Source: Pseudoalteromonas sp. 3D05
Lineage (GTDB): Bacteria > Pseudomonadota > Gammaproteobacteria > Enterobacterales > Alteromonadaceae
DNA: 64,000 nt
Direction of reading: 5' to 3'
Assembly: GCF_002723455.1 (NCBI RefSeq)
Contig: NZ_PDUS01000015.1
Location: forward strand, 25,723 to 89,722
The translations under genes were made by a program, and so were the position numbers. Below are positions 1-11,248 of the stretch, in pieces. Numbering within the stretch: position 1 is the first letter of the stretch; each line of letters opens with the position of its first letter. Below the pieces are notes generated by a model. It was not told the DNA's origin, did no database searches, and saw only the letters and a list, made by a program, of their open reading frames with translations.

Positions 1-21
1 AGCCGCTAAAGCGGCTTTTTT
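1..21. terminator. Hairpin terminator next to accA 3' end
   Basis: A 6-bp stem AGCCGC/GCGGCT with a TAAA loop is followed on the plus strand by a run of T. It lies just past the accA stop codon. The plus-strand T-run would end a rightward transcript from outside the window. On the minus strand the hairpin is the first structure after accA, but the bases beyond it are not visible. Confidence 0.6.
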
Positions 22-39
22 CTGCATTCGAGTTATTTT

Positions 40-996
40 TTAGCAATAACCAAATGACATTAATCGTTTGTAACGTTGATCTAGCATCTCATCAAGCGAT
101 AACGCTTGTAAGTCTGCAAGGTCACGCTTAAGCTGATTTTTAAGGTTTCTCGCCATTGCATCGTAGTTACGATGTGCGCCGCCTAAAGGCTCTTCAACTA
201 GGTTGTTGATCAAATCAAGCTCTTTTACGCGTGCCGCGGTTACACCCATAGCTTCTGCAGCAAGTGGGGCTTTATCAGCGCTTTTCCAAAGAATTGAAGC
301 ACAACCCTCTGGCGAAATTACTGAGTAAGTGCTGTATTGCAACATGTTAACGCGATCGCCAACACCAATTGCCAAAGCACCACCTGAACCACCTTCACCA
401 ATAACCGTACAAATGGTTGGCACTTTTAGTGCAGCCATTACTTTTAAGTTACGTGCGATAGCTTCAGATTGACCACGCTCTTCTGCGCCAACACCTGGGT
501 ATGCACCCGGCGTGTCGATGAAAGTCATTATTGGCATTTTAAAACGTTCAGCCATTTCCATTAAGCGTAATGCTTTACGGTAACCTTCTGGCTTTGGCAT
601 ACCAAAGTTGCGTTTAATTTTTTCAGCTGTATCACGTCCTTTTTGTTGACCGATCACCATTACTGGTTGACCTTCAAAACGTGCTACACCACCTAAAATA
701 GCCGGATCATTTGCAAAAGTACGATCACCCGCTAACTCGTCAAACTCCGTAAAAATGCGCTCGATATAATCTCGAGTATAAGGACGCAACGGATGACGGG
801 CTAACTGAGAAACCTGCCAAGCACCTAATTTAGAGAATATTTCCTCTTTTTGTTGGGCACTTTTTTCTTTTAATCGGCTGACTTCCTCTTCTAACTCAAG
901 GTCTAATTCGCCAGCGCGGCTTATATTTTGTAACTCTTCAATTTTTGCTTCTAATTCTGCGATTGGAAGCTCAAAATCAAGATAATTGAGGCTCAT
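40..996 (-). CDS. accA: Acetyl-CoA carboxylase carboxyltransferase subunit alpha
   Basis: AccA pairs with AccD to form the carboxyltransferase that moves the carboxyl group from biotin to acetyl-CoA, giving malonyl-CoA for fatty acid synthesis in the cytoplasm. The 318 residues match the usual length near 319, and the N-terminus ([19 protein letters not shown]) is typical of gammaproteobacterial AccA. Glycine-rich crotonase-fold motifs such as [15 protein letters not shown] and [13 protein letters not shown] are present. It is the last gene of the lpxB-rnhB-dnaE-accA group, 16 bp after dnaE, the same order as in E. coli. Nothing unusual was seen. Confidence 0.98.
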   Translation of the reverse strand: MSLNYLDFELPIAELEAKIEELQNISRAGELDLELEEEVSRLKEKSAQQKEEIFSKLGAWQVSQLARHPLRPYTRDYIERIFTEFDELAGDRTFANDPAILGGVARFEGQPVMVIGQQKGRDTAEKIKRNFGMPKPEGYRKALRLMEMAERFKMPIMTFIDTPGAYPGVGAEERGQSEAIARNLKVMAALKVPTICTVIGEGGSGGALAIGVGDRVNMLQYSTYSVISPEGCASILWKSADKAPLAAEAMGVTAARVKELDLINNLVEEPLGGAHRNYDAMARNLKNQLKRDLADLQALSLDEMLDQRYKRLMSFGYC

Positions 997-1012
997 GCTC
1001 TAAACTACCTAA

Positions 1013-4000
1013 TTAGTTAAATTCTAGTTCTACATCTTGCGCCGCCATCAGTGAAAGCTTATGAATTAAGTCATCACTAGGCGTAACACACCATTCTGTA
1101 CCTAAGGTTAACTCGGCCAACGCATCTGGACGTTGATAGAAAACCCTAATAGGACAAGTACCAAACTTATAAGGTTCAAGTACTTTTTGTAAATTATCGA
1201 AGAAGTTTGCCTCGATTTGTACCATGTTCAGCGTCATTTTAATCGCTTTTATACGTTTTTCGCGCGCTTGAGCAATGGTACATATGTCTCTGGCGGTCAT
1301 TGTAATGCCACCGGAGAAGTTATCAAAGCTGACCTGTCCAGATATTACCAAGATATTGTTGATTTGCAGCATATCTTGGTACATTTCAAACTGTTCTGGG
1401 AATAAGCGTACATCAATACGGGCACTCTTGTCATCTAAAGTTATAAGCCCCCAGCGATTTCCCTTCTTATTTATGAGTGTTCGCGCTGCAATGACAAGCC
1501 CTGCAGCGGTAGATTGCACATCTCGATTAGTTGGCTGCAAGTCCACTAAACGGCCTGTGGTGTAATGTTTAAGCTCTTTACGGTATTGATTGATTGGGTG
1601 GCCGGTTAAATAAAGGCCGAGTGTTTCTTTTTCGCCATCTAACCATTGATTATCGGTCAACGGCGTCGCTTTTATAAAGGCTTGTTCAACTTCATCAGGC
1701 TCTGTGGCCAGTAAACCAAACAAATCGGTTTGACCAAGAGACTCTGCTTTGTTGTGTTGATCAGCGGCGCGCATAGCATCTTTAAGGCTCGCTAATAAGG
1801 TTGCTCGCCCAGGTTGAGTTTTATCTGGGCCAAGTTGATCAAGTGCACCGGCGTAAATCAATTTCTCCGTGACACGTTTATTTAACCGCTTCAAGTCAAC
1901 TCGAGCGCAAAAATCAAACAAGTCTTTAAACGGGCCGCCTTCACTGCGCGCCTCTAAAATTGCTTCAACAGGTGCTTCACCTACCCCTTTAATGGCGCCG
2001 ATACCGTATACAATTTCGCCTTGCTGATTTACAGTAAATTTAAACTCACCTGCGTTTACATCCGGCGGTAATAAGGTGAGTTTCATGTTTTCACACTCAT
2101 CCACCAAAATTACAATTTTATCGGTATTATCCATATCAGCCGACATTACCGCAGCCATGAACTCGGCTGGGTAGTGCGTTTTCATCCACAACGTCTGGTA
2201 CGAAACTAACGCGTAAGCTGCTGAGTGAGATTTGTTAAAACCATAACCCGCAAACTTCTCTACCAAGTCGAAGATTTTAATTGCAAGTTCGCCGTCAATG
2301 CCGTTATTTCTTGCACCATCTTCAAAGGTTGAACGTTGCTTTGCCATTTCTTCGGGCTTTTTCTTACCCATTGCACGGCGCAGCATATCTGCGCCACCGA
2401 GCGTATAACCCGCCAACACCTGCGCAATTTGCATTACTTGCTCTTGATACAGGATGATACCGTAAGTAGGCTCAAGAATAGGCTGTAAGCTTTCGTGCTG
2501 ATATTGTGCGTCGGGGTAAGAGATGTCTTCTCGACCTAATTTACGGTCAATAAAGTTATCTACCATGCCCGATTGCAGTGGCCCTGGTCTAAACAAGGCC
2601 ACTAAGGCTATCATATCTTCAAAGCAGTCAGGTTTAAGACGTCTGATCAGATCTTTCATGCCTCGTGATTCGAGCTGGAAGACCGCGGTCGTTTCGGCGC
2701 GTAATAATAGCTCTATACTCTTTTTATCATCCAGTGGGATTGCGTTGATATCAACAGGCTTCTTGCCTTCACGCTCAAGGCGCTCGTTGGTCATATCAAT
2801 TGCCCACTGCAAGATTGTCAGCGTTCTTAGACCTAAGAAGTCAAATTTAACTAAGCCGGCTGTTTCTACATCATTTTTATCAAACTGAGTAACCGGAAAC
2901 TTCCCTTCATCATCACAATAAAGCGCGGCAAAATCGGTGATGGTGGTGGGTGATATAACTACACCACCCGCATGCTTACCGGCATTACGTGTACACCCTT
3001 CGAGGATGCGGCACATATCAATTAAGTCTTTGACCTCAGAATCGCCATCGTAAGCCTCTTGCAAACGCGGCTCAACGTCAAACGCTTTTGCTAGGGTCAT
3101 ACCCGGATCGCCCGGTATCAATTTTGAGATACGGTCAACAAAACCATAAGGGTGCCCAAGCACACGACCAACGTCACGAATAACCGCTTTTGCTGCCATC
3201 GTACCAAAGGTGATGATCTGCGATACCGCATCCCGTCCATATAGCGCTGATACGTGATCGATTACTTCATCACGTCTATCCATACAGAAATCGACGTCGA
3301 AATCCGGCATGGAAATACGCTCAGGGTTTAAGAAGCGTTCGAAAAGTAAATCAAATTCTAATGGGTCAAGATCGGTTATCTTAAGTGCATAAGCCACCAA
3401 CGAGCCCGCACCAGAACCACGCCCCGGCCCAACTGGAATATTATTATCCTTACTCCATTGGATGAATTCCATTACGATTAAGAAATAACCTGGAAAACCC
3501 ATTTGGTTGATGACGTCGAGTTCTATTTTTAGTCGCTCATCATATTCGACTCGTTTTTCTTTACGGTCGTTTTCATCTGGGAATAAAAACTGTAAACGTT
3601 CTTCAAGGCCATCTTCTGAAACTTTAACTAAGAAGTCTTCAATATTTAATGAGCCAGTTGGGTAATCAGGTAGAAAGTAAGTACCCAGTTGCACCGTTAC
3701 ATTGCAGCGCTTAGCTATTTCGACACTGTTTTGTAGTGCTTCTGGAATATCACTGAACAGCTCAGCCATTTGCTCTGGCGTTTTAAGGTATTGCTCCTCA
3801 GAAAAACGTTTGGGGCGACGTTTGTCATCCAGAGTGTAACCATCAAAAATGGCGACGCGGATCTCATGCGCTTCAAAGTTTTCAGGCTTTAGAAAGACCA
3901 CTTCATTTGTTGCGACCACTGGTAGTTGCTCAACGTCGGCAAGCTCTACCGCTAAGTGCAAGTATTCTTCTTCTTGAGTTCGTAGAGTACGAATAAGCTC

Positions 4001-4504
4001 GATGTAATAATGGTCGCTAAAATGCTGTTTATAAAAGCTGACCACTGATTCAATAATACCAGCGTTGCCTTTTAACAGTGCTTTACCTAAATCACCGTCT
4101 TTAGCGCCAGAGAGTAAAATAAGGCCCTCTTTGTGCTCCACCAGCCACTCTCGTTCAATAACAGGGCGATGAAATAAATGCCCGCGCTGATACGCTTTTG
4201 AGATCAATAATGTAATATTTTTATAGCCAATGTTATCTTTAGCCAAAATAACAAGTCTACATGGCCCTTCTGGAAACTCAGGACTGTGGAGCCAAAAATC
4301 AGCCCCTACAATTGGCTTTATACCTGCGTTGTGGGCTGTATCGTAAAAACGCACTAAACCACACAAGTTCATTTGATCGGTAATTGCTAAGGCTGGTAAT
4401 TCTAGCTCTTGTGCTTTGGCAACAATCGGTTTGGTTTTAGCCAAACCATCGACCATCGAAAAGTCAGAGTGAACACGTAAATGTACAAAATCAGGAGCCG
4501 CCAT
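1013..4504 (-). CDS. dnaE: DNA polymerase III subunit alpha
   Basis: This is the replicative polymerase catalytic subunit. The 1163 residues compare with about 1160 in E. coli. An N-terminal PHP domain covers roughly residues 5-275 ([15 protein letters not shown]). The family-C polymerase core carries the catalytic motif PDFDVDF with Asp401 and Asp403, aligned with E. coli D401/D403, preceded by the [10 protein letters not shown] motif near 359-368. Helix-hairpin-helix, OB-fold and C-terminal tau-binding regions follow. Its ATG overlaps the rnhB stop by one base (TAATG), which suggests translational coupling. A complete, ordinary housekeeping gene. Confidence 0.98.
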   Translation of the reverse strand: MAAPDFVHLRVHSDFSMVDGLAKTKPIVAKAQELELPALAITDQMNLCGLVRFYDTAHNAGIKPIVGADFWLHSPEFPEGPCRLVILAKDNIGYKNITLLISKAYQRGHLFHRPVIEREWLVEHKEGLILLSGAKDGDLGKALLKGNAGIIESVVSFYKQHFSDHYYIELIRTLRTQEEEYLHLAVELADVEQLPVVATNEVVFLKPENFEAHEIRVAIFDGYTLDDKRRPKRFSEEQYLKTPEQMAELFSDIPEALQNSVEIAKRCNVTVQLGTYFLPDYPTGSLNIEDFLVKVSEDGLEERLQFLFPDENDRKEKRVEYDERLKIELDVINQMGFPGYFLIVMEFIQWSKDNNIPVGPGRGSGAGSLVAYALKITDLDPLEFDLLFERFLNPERISMPDFDVDFCMDRRDEVIDHVSALYGRDAVSQIITFGTMAAKAVIRDVGRVLGHPYGFVDRISKLIPGDPGMTLAKAFDVEPRLQEAYDGDSEVKDLIDMCRILEGCTRNAGKHAGGVVISPTTITDFAALYCDDEGKFPVTQFDKNDVETAGLVKFDFLGLRTLTILQWAIDMTNERLEREGKKPVDINAIPLDDKKSIELLLRAETTAVFQLESRGMKDLIRRLKPDCFEDMIALVALFRPGPLQSGMVDNFIDRKLGREDISYPDAQYQHESLQPILEPTYGIILYQEQVMQIAQVLAGYTLGGADMLRRAMGKKKPEEMAKQRSTFEDGARNNGIDGELAIKIFDLVEKFAGYGFNKSHSAAYALVSYQTLWMKTHYPAEFMAAVMSADMDNTDKIVILVDECENMKLTLLPPDVNAGEFKFTVNQQGEIVYGIGAIKGVGEAPVEAILEARSEGGPFKDLFDFCARVDLKRLNKRVTEKLIYAGALDQLGPDKTQPGRATLLASLKDAMRAADQHNKAESLGQTDLFGLLATEPDEVEQAFIKATPLTDNQWLDGEKETLGLYLTGHPINQYRKELKHYTTGRLVDLQPTNRDVQSTAAGLVIAARTLINKKGNRWGLITLDDKSARIDVRLFPEQFEMYQDMLQINNILVISGQVSFDNFSGGITMTARDICTIAQAREKRIKAIKMTLNMVQIEANFFDNLQKVLEPYKFGTCPIRVFYQRPDALAELTLGTEWCVTPSDDLIHKLSLMAAQDVELEFN

Positions 4505-5100
4505 TATTGCTCCTGCATTGCTAGTACGCGTTGCACTGGTTTAAAACTTTTACGGTGCTCATCAATTGCACCATATTGCTCAAGTGCTGCAAAATGCGCT
4601 TTCGTTGGGTAACCTTTGTGCCCTGCAAAACCGTATTGCGGGTAGCGTTTATCCAGTTCAATCATTTCATCATCACGAGCAACTTTCGCTAAAATAGAAG
4701 CTGCTGAAATTTCAGCCACTAAGCTATCGCCTTTTACCACTGCTTGTGCTGGCATTTCTAAAGATGGCAGTCGATTTCCGTCAACAAACACAAACTCTGG
4801 TGTAGTCGTTAATCCTTCTACCGCGCGAGTCATGGCAAGCATCGTGGCGTGTAAAATATTTAATTCATCTATTTCTATTGGGCTACAACGGCCAATTGAC
4901 CAACAAAGTGCTTTTTCTTTGATTTCGAGGGCCAGTGCTTGACGTTTTTTATCAGTTAATTTTTTTGAATCAGCAAGGCCTGCAATCGGCTTTGTTGGGT
5001 CAAGTATCACCGCAGCAGTAACTACGTCACCAACAAGTGGGCCACGGCCTACTTCGTCAACACCGGCGATAAAAGTTAGATTTGGTCTTTCAATTTGCAT
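4504..5100 (-). CDS. rnhB: Ribonuclease HII
   Basis: RNase HII cuts the RNA strand of RNA-DNA hybrids and removes single misincorporated ribonucleotides. The 198 residues match the family. The N-terminal motif [20 protein letters not shown] gives the first acidic metal ligands (DE), with later acidic positions in VFVDGN and the KVARDDEM segment. It overlaps lpxB upstream by 11 bp and dnaE downstream by 1 bp, so it belongs to the lpxB-accA transcription unit. Confidence 0.97.
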   Translation of the reverse strand: MQIERPNLTFIAGVDEVGRGPLVGDVVTAAVILDPTKPIAGLADSKKLTDKKRQALALEIKEKALCWSIGRCSPIEIDELNILHATMLAMTRAVEGLTTTPEFVFVDGNRLPSLEMPAQAVVKGDSLVAEISAASILAKVARDDEMIELDKRYPQYGFAGHKGYPTKAHFAALEQYGAIDEHRKSFKPVQRVLAMQEQ

Positions 5101-6247
5101 TTAATAACTCCGCTACTGCCGCCGCGGCTTGCTCGCTAGCATTTAAGCGTATTTGTTGGTGAATCGCTAAAAAGCGTGATTTTAACGCACTATTATTACC
5201 CTCTAGCATAGGCTTTAGGGCATGTGTTAAGTTTTCAACATTGCAGTCTGCTTGTAAAAACTCAGGCACTAACTCTTCATCTGCTAATAAATTAGGTAAT
5301 GAGAAATATTTAATATTAAAGGTAAACAAGGTTTTAAATATCCAGTAACTCATCGGTTTAATTTTATAACCCACCACCATAGGTTTTTTATATAACATGC
5401 CTTCTAATGTCGCCGTACCAGAGGCGATTAAAATGGCATCTGCTGCTTGCATTGCAATATCAGATTGCCCATCCAGCAATTGTATTTTTAACGACGGTGC
5501 TGTGGTGGCTAAAATTTCACTGAACTGAGCTTTTCGCTTGTCATTAACTAACGGCACCACAATTTTTAAATCTGGGTTTTTAGCTTGTAACTCAGCCGCT
5601 GTTTGAATGTAGGTCTCACTTAATAAACCGACTTCTGAACCACGACTACCGGGTAACAATGCCAATACTTTGTCATTGTCATTCAAACCCAGTTCTATAC
5701 GGGCTGCACTGCTATCATGTTCCAAGGCAATATCATCAGCAAGCGTATGACCTACAAATGTGCAAGGTACGTTGTGCTTATCATAGAACGCTTTTTCAAA
5801 TGGCAAAAGAGCAAGCACCATATTGGTTGCGGCACTAATTTTATGAATACGCTTTTCACGCCACGCCCACACAGACGGGCTAACATACTGTACCGTCTTA
5901 ATACCCGCATCTTTTAATGGTTTTTCAATACGCAGGTTAAAGTCAGGCGCATCTATGCCAATATAGATGTCAGGAGGGTTATCAAGGAAGTGCTGAATGA
6001 GTTGCTTACGAATTTTTAATAACCGAGGTAAACGCCCTAACACTTCAACCAAGCCCATAACGGCAAGATCTTCCATATCAAATAAACTTTTACATCCCTG
6101 TGCCTGCATTTTAGGGCCTGCAATGCCTTCAAAAATGGCATTTGGGTAGCGTATTTTTAGTGCTTTTATAAGACCTTCGCCTAATATATCACCGGATAGT
6201 TCACCCACTACAATTGCTATGCGTAATGGTTTGCTCTGATTATTCAT
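5090..6247 (-). CDS. lpxB: Lipid-A-disaccharide synthase
   Basis: LpxB joins UDP-2,3-diacylglucosamine and lipid X to make the tetra-acylated disaccharide of lipid A at the cytoplasmic face of the inner membrane. The start chosen is the ATG beginning [13 protein letters not shown], giving 385 residues; a TTG 15 bases upstream is possible but less likely. The N-terminal [12 protein letters not shown] and the later [11 protein letters not shown] and IASGTATLE motifs are typical of this GT-B family. It is separated from lpxA, its usual upstream neighbour, by the cyd cluster, and a good promoter lies just upstream. Confidence 0.96.
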   Translation of the reverse strand: MNNQSKPLRIAIVVGELSGDILGEGLIKALKIRYPNAIFEGIAGPKMQAQGCKSLFDMEDLAVMGLVEVLGRLPRLLKIRKQLIQHFLDNPPDIYIGIDAPDFNLRIEKPLKDAGIKTVQYVSPSVWAWREKRIHKISAATNMVLALLPFEKAFYDKHNVPCTFVGHTLADDIALEHDSSAARIELGLNDNDKVLALLPGSRGSEVGLLSETYIQTAAELQAKNPDLKIVVPLVNDKRKAQFSEILATTAPSLKIQLLDGQSDIAMQAADAILIASGTATLEGMLYKKPMVVGYKIKPMSYWIFKTLFTFNIKYFSLPNLLADEELVPEFLQADCNVENLTHALKPMLEGNNSALKSRFLAIHQQIRLNASEQAAAAVAELLNAN

Positions 6248-6274
6248 TGATTCTTTTCGCAATTAACTCTGCAT

Positions 6275-6303
6275 TTAATAGCAGCAGTTTAACGTGTTTT
6301 CAA
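6275..6303 (-). promoter_or_regulatory. Predicted sigma-70 promoter of lpxB
   Basis: Read on the minus strand, TTGAAA (-35, 6298-6303) and TATTAA (-10, 6275-6280) are separated by 17 bp and sit 28 bp before the lpxB ATG. A local promoter is what one would expect given that lpxB is cut off from the lpxD-fabZ-lpxA operon that normally transcribes it. Inferred from sequence only. Confidence 0.55.
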
Positions 6304-6518
6304 TGCAGTATAAATGTTGGGAGGTAATATTAATTTATTCCTTAGCGCATAAACAACAAACTCAACTTTGTAAATAAGGTGCATTGAGGCGCCAAATTGC
6401 TGAAAAATCATTGGTTGCATTGGGTCTTAAGTGAAATAAGTCTAGATTTATCCAATATTTTATATTTCTGTCACATTGATTAATGCTCTATACATAAGCT
6501 ATTTTTTACACTCTTGGG

Positions 6519-6546
6519 TTGACTAAAATCAATAAAGGCATAGAAT
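6519..6546 (+). promoter_or_regulatory. Predicted cydA promoter with overlapping FNR-like box
   Basis: TTGACT (6519-6524) and TAGAAT (6541-6546) form a -35/-10 pair with a 16-bp spacer, 65 bp before the cydA ATG. The same bases spell TTGAC-TAAA-ATCAA (6519-6532), one mismatch from the FNR/EtrA consensus TTGAT-N4-ATCAA. A second inverted repeat, TTTCAG-N6-CTGAAA (6555-6572), lies just downstream, around or after the likely start of transcription. The rest of the 349-base lpxB-cydA gap is AT-rich with no other gene seen. Confidence 0.5.
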
Positions 6547-6611
6547 TAGCGAAGTTTCAGTAATTTCTGAAAGATAATACAGCCGCGCCGTCAACTTTAA
6601 AGGAGCACACT

Positions 6612-8198
6612 ATGATAGATGAAGCGTTTGTCGATCTATCGCGATTGCAATTTGCGATCACTGCACTGTTTCACTTCCTCTTTGTCCCGCTAACATTAGG
6701 CATGACATGGATTTTGGTTATTATAGAATCTGTTTATGTTATGACTGGTAGAGAAATCTACCGTGACATGACTAAATTTTGGGGTAAATTATTTGGGATT
6801 AACTTTGCGGTTGGTGTGGCTACTGGCTTAACCATGGAGTTCGAGTTTGGAACAAATTGGTCGTACTATTCACACTATGTAGGCGATGTGTTTGGAGCTC
6901 CACTGGCGATTGAAGGTTTAATGGCATTCTTTTTAGAGTCCACCTTTGTAGGCATGTTCTTTCTCGGCTGGCAAAGACTAACAAAGCGACAGCATTTAGG
7001 TGTTACTTTTTTGATGGCTATTGGCACGAACTTGTCTGCCCTTTGGATTTTGGTAGCCAATGGTTGGATGCAAAATCCAGTTGGTGCTGAGTTTAATTAC
7101 CAGACAATGCGCATGGAAATGACCAGTTTTGCTGAATTAGTATTTAACCCCGTTGCACAAGTTAAATTTATTCACACCGTGTCGGCAGGTTATGTCGCTG
7201 CATCAATGTTCGTCCTTGGTATTAGTAGCTGGTATATCTTAAAAGGTCGCGATTTGGCTTTTGCTAAGCGCTCATTTTCAGTTGCCTCTGGTTTTGGTTT
7301 AGCATCAATTTTATGTGTCATCTTACTGGGTGATGAATCTGGCTACGAAGTTGGCGAAGTGCAAAAAGTAAAATTAGCCACTATTGAAGCAGAATGGCAT
7401 ACCGAAGAAGCTCCAGCTGCTTTCACAGCAATTGGTATTCCTGATTCAGATGAACAAGTGACGCATGCTGCCGTTAAAATCCCTTACGCATTAGGCTTAA
7501 TTGCAACGCGTTCGCTTGATGAGCAAGTAACTGGTATTAGTGATTTAGAGAAAAAACACGAAGTACGTATTAGAAACGGCATGATAGCGTATGAGTACCT
7601 TGAAAAGCTCAGAAATGGCGAAGACACCCCTGCAAATATAGCCAAATTTGACACCTTAAAAGATGACCTTGGGTACGGTTTGTTACTTAAACGCTATACA
7701 CCGAATGTAGTCGATGCAACAGAGGAACAGATACAAAAAGCAGTGAAAGACTCTTTCCCACGGGTTGGCCCTATGTTTTGGTCGTTCCGAATCATGGTCG
7801 GCTGCGGCATGATCATGCTTGTGGTATTCGCCCTGTCGTTTTACTACAACGCGCATCGTGTTATTGAACAAAAACGCTGGTTGTTAAAAGCGGCTGTATG
7901 GAGTATTCCCCTGCCTTGGATTGCTATAGAGTTTGGTTGGATTGTTGCTGAATATGGTCGCCAACCTTGGGCTATATCAGAAGTGTTACCTACATTTTTA
8001 GCCACATCGTCGTTAACTGTCAATGACTTACTTTTCACCATTACTGCGTTTGTTATTTTTTATATTTGCTTAGCCGTCATAGAAGGCTGGTTGATGCTCA
8101 AATTTGTAAAACTCGGACCAAGCTCATTGCACACAGGTAAGTATCACTTTGAACTTGAAAAAGCTGATAAACAACTAAACCAAGGAGCACAGTCATGA
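6612..8198 (+). CDS. cydA: Cytochrome bd ubiquinol oxidase subunit I
   Basis: CydA carries the three haems of cytochrome bd and the quinol site; the enzyme oxidises ubiquinol and reduces oxygen to water with high affinity in the inner membrane. The 528 residues compare with 522 in E. coli. Ligand positions are conserved with a two-residue offset: His21 (b595), His188 and Met395 (b558). The GRQPW motif is at 449-453. A long charged Q-loop (about 250-385) marks the long-loop subfamily. A clear AAGGAG site precedes the ATG, and the stop overlaps the cydB start by 4 bp. Confidence 0.98.
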   Translation: MIDEAFVDLSRLQFAITALFHFLFVPLTLGMTWILVIIESVYVMTGREIYRDMTKFWGKLFGINFAVGVATGLTMEFEFGTNWSYYSHYVGDVFGAPLAIEGLMAFFLESTFVGMFFLGWQRLTKRQHLGVTFLMAIGTNLSALWILVANGWMQNPVGAEFNYQTMRMEMTSFAELVFNPVAQVKFIHTVSAGYVAASMFVLGISSWYILKGRDLAFAKRSFSVASGFGLASILCVILLGDESGYEVGEVQKVKLATIEAEWHTEEAPAAFTAIGIPDSDEQVTHAAVKIPYALGLIATRSLDEQVTGISDLEKKHEVRIRNGMIAYEYLEKLRNGEDTPANIAKFDTLKDDLGYGLLLKRYTPNVVDATEEQIQKAVKDSFPRVGPMFWSFRIMVGCGMIMLVVFALSFYYNAHRVIEQKRWLLKAAVWSIPLPWIAIEFGWIVAEYGRQPWAISEVLPTFLATSSLTVNDLLFTITAFVIFYICLAVIEGWLMLKFVKLGPSSLHTGKYHFELEKADKQLNQGAQS

Positions 8199-9334
8199 TT
8201 TTTGATTACGAAACCTTAAAGTTCCTTTGGTGGCTGTTAATAGGCGTATTACTCATAGGCTTTGCTATTACTGATGGCATGGACATGGGGGTAGCAATTT
8301 TGTTACGCCTAGTGGGTAAAACAGATTTAGAGCGCCGTACTGTGATCAATACCATTGGTGCACATTGGGATGGCAATCAAGTGTGGTTTATAACCGCTGG
8401 CGGAGCATTATTTGCAGCTTGGCCAATGGTTTACGCCGCTGCGTTCTCTGGCTTCTACTTTGCGATGATGTTGGTGTTGTTTGCGCTGTTTTTACGACCA
8501 CTTGCCTTTGACTATCGCTCAAAACTCGAATCGGCAAAATGGCGTAATAATTGGGATTGGGCGCTGCTCGTTGGGAGCTTTGTGCCCGCTTTGGTGTTTG
8601 GTGTCGCGTTTGGAAATATACTTCAAGGGGTGCCTTTTGATATTGATAATTTATTACGCACGACCTATCAAGGCTCCTTTTTTGCTTTGCTTAACCCATT
8701 TGCATTAATCGCTGGTTTGCTAAGCGTCACTATGCTGGTTGGTCATGCTGGCATGTGGTTACAATTGAGAACTGACGCTGAAGTATCAGTTCGATCAGCC
8801 CAATACGGTCGCTATGCTTTAATGCTATTTATCGCTCTTTTTGCTATTGCAGGATTCTGGGTGGCAAAAATGGACGGCTATCAAATTATCTCGATGCCAG
8901 ATACTCAAAGCTATGCGAATCCACTTGGCAAGGTAGTTACAACAGCGCCCGGTGCGTGGCTTGATAATTATAGTAAAATGCCACTCACAATAGCGTTCCC
9001 TATATTGGCTTTTGTATCAGCAATCTTTGCCATTATATTATCTAAGCTAAACAAACCTGCATTAGCGTTAGCTACAACCAGCACCATGTTAATAGGGGTT
9101 ATTATGACTGCAGGCAGTGCGATGTTTCCATTTATTATGCCTTCAAGTAATAATCCAAATATAAGCTTAACAATGTGGGACGCTGTTTCTAGTCATATGA
9201 CATTAAATGTAATGTTTATTGCTGCTATCATTTTTGTTCCTTTAATTTTATGTTACACAACTTGGTGCTACGTAAAAATGTGGCGTAAAGTCACCCAAAC
9301 TGAAATTACGAACAACACTCACGGCAGCTATTAA
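8195..9334 (+). CDS. cydB: Cytochrome bd ubiquinol oxidase subunit II
   Basis: CydB is the second large membrane subunit, structurally similar to CydA but without its haem set. The 379 residues match E. coli CydB. The N-terminal segment WWLLIGVLLIGFAITDGMD and the GAHWDGNQVWF motif are family hallmarks, followed by about eight further hydrophobic helices. The ATGA overlap with cydA implies translational coupling. A small cydX follows after 11 bp. Confidence 0.98.
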   Translation: MIFDYETLKFLWWLLIGVLLIGFAITDGMDMGVAILLRLVGKTDLERRTVINTIGAHWDGNQVWFITAGGALFAAWPMVYAAAFSGFYFAMMLVLFALFLRPLAFDYRSKLESAKWRNNWDWALLVGSFVPALVFGVAFGNILQGVPFDIDNLLRTTYQGSFFALLNPFALIAGLLSVTMLVGHAGMWLQLRTDAEVSVRSAQYGRYALMLFIALFAIAGFWVAKMDGYQIISMPDTQSYANPLGKVVTTAPGAWLDNYSKMPLTIAFPILAFVSAIFAIILSKLNKPALALATTSTMLIGVIMTAGSAMFPFIMPSSNNPNISLTMWDAVSSHMTLNVMFIAAIIFVPLILCYTTWCYVKMWRKVTQTEITNNTHGSY

Positions 9335-9345
9335 GGAGACTTATT

Positions 9346-9498
9346 ATGTGGTATTTCGCATGGATACTGGGTGTTTTATTAGCTTGTACTTTAGGCGTGA
9401 TTAATGTCATGTGGTACGAGTTTCAGCAAAATAAAGACAGCATTGCTGATGATGAATTAGAACTACACGAAAGGCTTAAACGCCAAGATGACAACTAA
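9346..9498 (+). CDS. cydX: Cytochrome bd small subunit CydX
   Basis: This 50-residue gene encodes one N-terminal transmembrane helix starting MWYFAWILGVLLACTLGVIN and then a charged tail rich in D, E and K. The opening is the signature of CydX/YbgT, the single-span subunit that stabilises the haem-containing part of cytochrome bd. It is longer than the 37-residue E. coli protein because of the tail. An AAGGAG ribosome site (9333-9338) lies 7 bases before the ATG. Its 3' end overlaps cydD by 11 bp. It sits exactly where cydX normally lies, after cydB. Confidence 0.93.
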   Translation: MWYFAWILGVLLACTLGVINVMWYEFQQNKDSIADDELELHERLKRQDDN

Positions 9499-11248
9499 AA
9501 AACGGCCCGTTCGCGCGCAGCAAACCAAACTGCGTGCATTCTTAAAACACCACAGTCAAAGTGGTGCACGCTTATTAAAAATGAGCATTGTACTTGGTAC
9601 ACTCAACGCGTTGTTAATGATAGCGTCCTGTTACTTACTGGCAAATGCAGCACATCTTGTCATGTTTGAAAGCAAAAATATCAACGAAGTGAGCTATCTG
9701 CTTTGGCCTTTAGCTGGACTCATATTATTACGGGCTTTATTTTTAGCGCTAAGCGAAAGACTTAGCCATTATGCTGCGCAAAAGATTAAATCTTCCATGC
9801 GCAAAACATTACTCGCAAAGTTAAACCGCTTAGGGCCTACATACATTGAACAAAAAGGCCAAGGTGCAACGTTAAATACACTGCATGACGGTGTTGAAGC
9901 ACTGCACCAATATTACGCTAATTATTTGCCCAGTATTGCATACAGCGCACTCATCCCTGTGGCGATTCTTGTAGTGATTTTTCCAACAGATTATAAAGCA
10001 GGGTTAATATTTTTGTTCACTGCTCCCTTAATCCCGTTTTTTATGATTTTAGTAGGTCATAAGGCAGAAGAGATAAATCAACAACGTTGGCAGCAACTCT
10101 CAATTTTAGGGAATTATTTTTTAGATCGGATCCAAGGGTTGACGCAATTAAAATTGTTCAACGCAACTCGCTCTGAGCTGACTCACATTGCAAGAATTTC
10201 TGATGACTTTAGATCCTCAACAATGAGTGTACTTAAAGTCGCATTTTTGTCTGCATTTACGTTAGAGTTTTTTGCCACTATTAGCGTCGCCTTAGTCGCT
10301 GTAATCATCGGCTTTAGGTTGTTTTTTGGCACCCTTGATTTTGCTACCGGCTTTGTTGTTTTACTCCTAGCCCCAGAATTTTATTTACCCTTACGCCAAA
10401 TGGGCAGCCATTATCATGCACGATTAGAAGGCATTAGCGCCGCTGCAGATATGATTGATATCATCAATGCGCAAGAGCAGCTACCGCTACAACAAACTCA
10501 AACTGTACCATTACCCATAAAAAATATTAGCGCCAAGCAGTTAAGTTTTTTATACCCTGATAGTAAAGAAGGAATATCCGATATAAATATCAGCCTTCCT
10601 GAGCAGGGGTTGTTCGCATTTGTAGGCGACAGTGGCGCAGGTAAAAGTACCTTGTTTGATTGTTTACTTGGCTTTCATCATCAAGCAAATTCACACATTT
10701 TCATCAACGGCAATGCCCTTTCTCGCTATGAAAACCAGAGCTGGTTACAAAACATAGCGTGGATACCTCAAAACCCGACCTTATTTTATATGAGTGTTGC
10801 TGATAACTTACGTATAGCCAATGCTCAAGCTACACAAACACAACTAGAACGCGCTGCCGCTAAAGCAGGCGCTCTTGAGTTTATTCTCGCATTGCCTCAT
10901 GGGTTTGATACACTGCTTGGTGAGCAAGGAGAAGGCCTCTCTGGCGGCCAAAAACAACGTATCGCTTTAGCACGTGCTTTTTTAAAAAATGCGCCAATCT
11001 TGATGCTAGATGAACCTAGCGCTCACCTTGATAGCCAAACAGAACAATTAATTAATACGGCGATTACTGACTACGCAAAACACCACCTAGTCCTTGTTAT
11101 AGCTCACAGATTAAATACCGTTAGTAAAGCAGACAAAATTTATGTGATGCAACAAGGAAAAATTATCGAGCAAGGCAGCTATCTACAGCTAAATGAGAAA
11201 GAAGGCAGATTCTGGCAACTTGTTAACGCAGGTGTTCAACATGACTAA
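9488..11248 (+). CDS. cydD: ABC exporter permease/ATPase CydD
   Basis: CydD forms a heterodimer with CydC that exports thiols (glutathione, cysteine) to the periplasm and is needed for cytochrome bd assembly. The 586 residues contain an ABC transmembrane domain (roughly 30-320) and a nucleotide-binding domain with Walker A GDSGAGKST, signature LSGGQKQR and Walker B LMLDEP. It starts within cydX and overlaps cydC by 8 bp. In E. coli cydDC is a separate operon; here it is joined to cydABX, as in several other proteobacteria. Confidence 0.95.
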   Translation: MTTKKRPVRAQQTKLRAFLKHHSQSGARLLKMSIVLGTLNALLMIASCYLLANAAHLVMFESKNINEVSYLLWPLAGLILLRALFLALSERLSHYAAQKIKSSMRKTLLAKLNRLGPTYIEQKGQGATLNTLHDGVEALHQYYANYLPSIAYSALIPVAILVVIFPTDYKAGLIFLFTAPLIPFFMILVGHKAEEINQQRWQQLSILGNYFLDRIQGLTQLKLFNATRSELTHIARISDDFRSSTMSVLKVAFLSAFTLEFFATISVALVAVIIGFRLFFGTLDFATGFVVLLLAPEFYLPLRQMGSHYHARLEGISAAADMIDIINAQEQLPLQQTQTVPLPIKNISAKQLSFLYPDSKEGISDINISLPEQGLFAFVGDSGAGKSTLFDCLLGFHHQANSHIFINGNALSRYENQSWLQNIAWIPQNPTLFYMSVADNLRIANAQATQTQLERAAAKAGALEFILALPHGFDTLLGEQGEGLSGGQKQRIALARAFLKNAPILMLDEPSAHLDSQTEQLINTAITDYAKHHLVLVIAHRLNTVSKADKIYVMQQGKIIEQGSYLQLNEKEGRFWQLVNAGVQHD

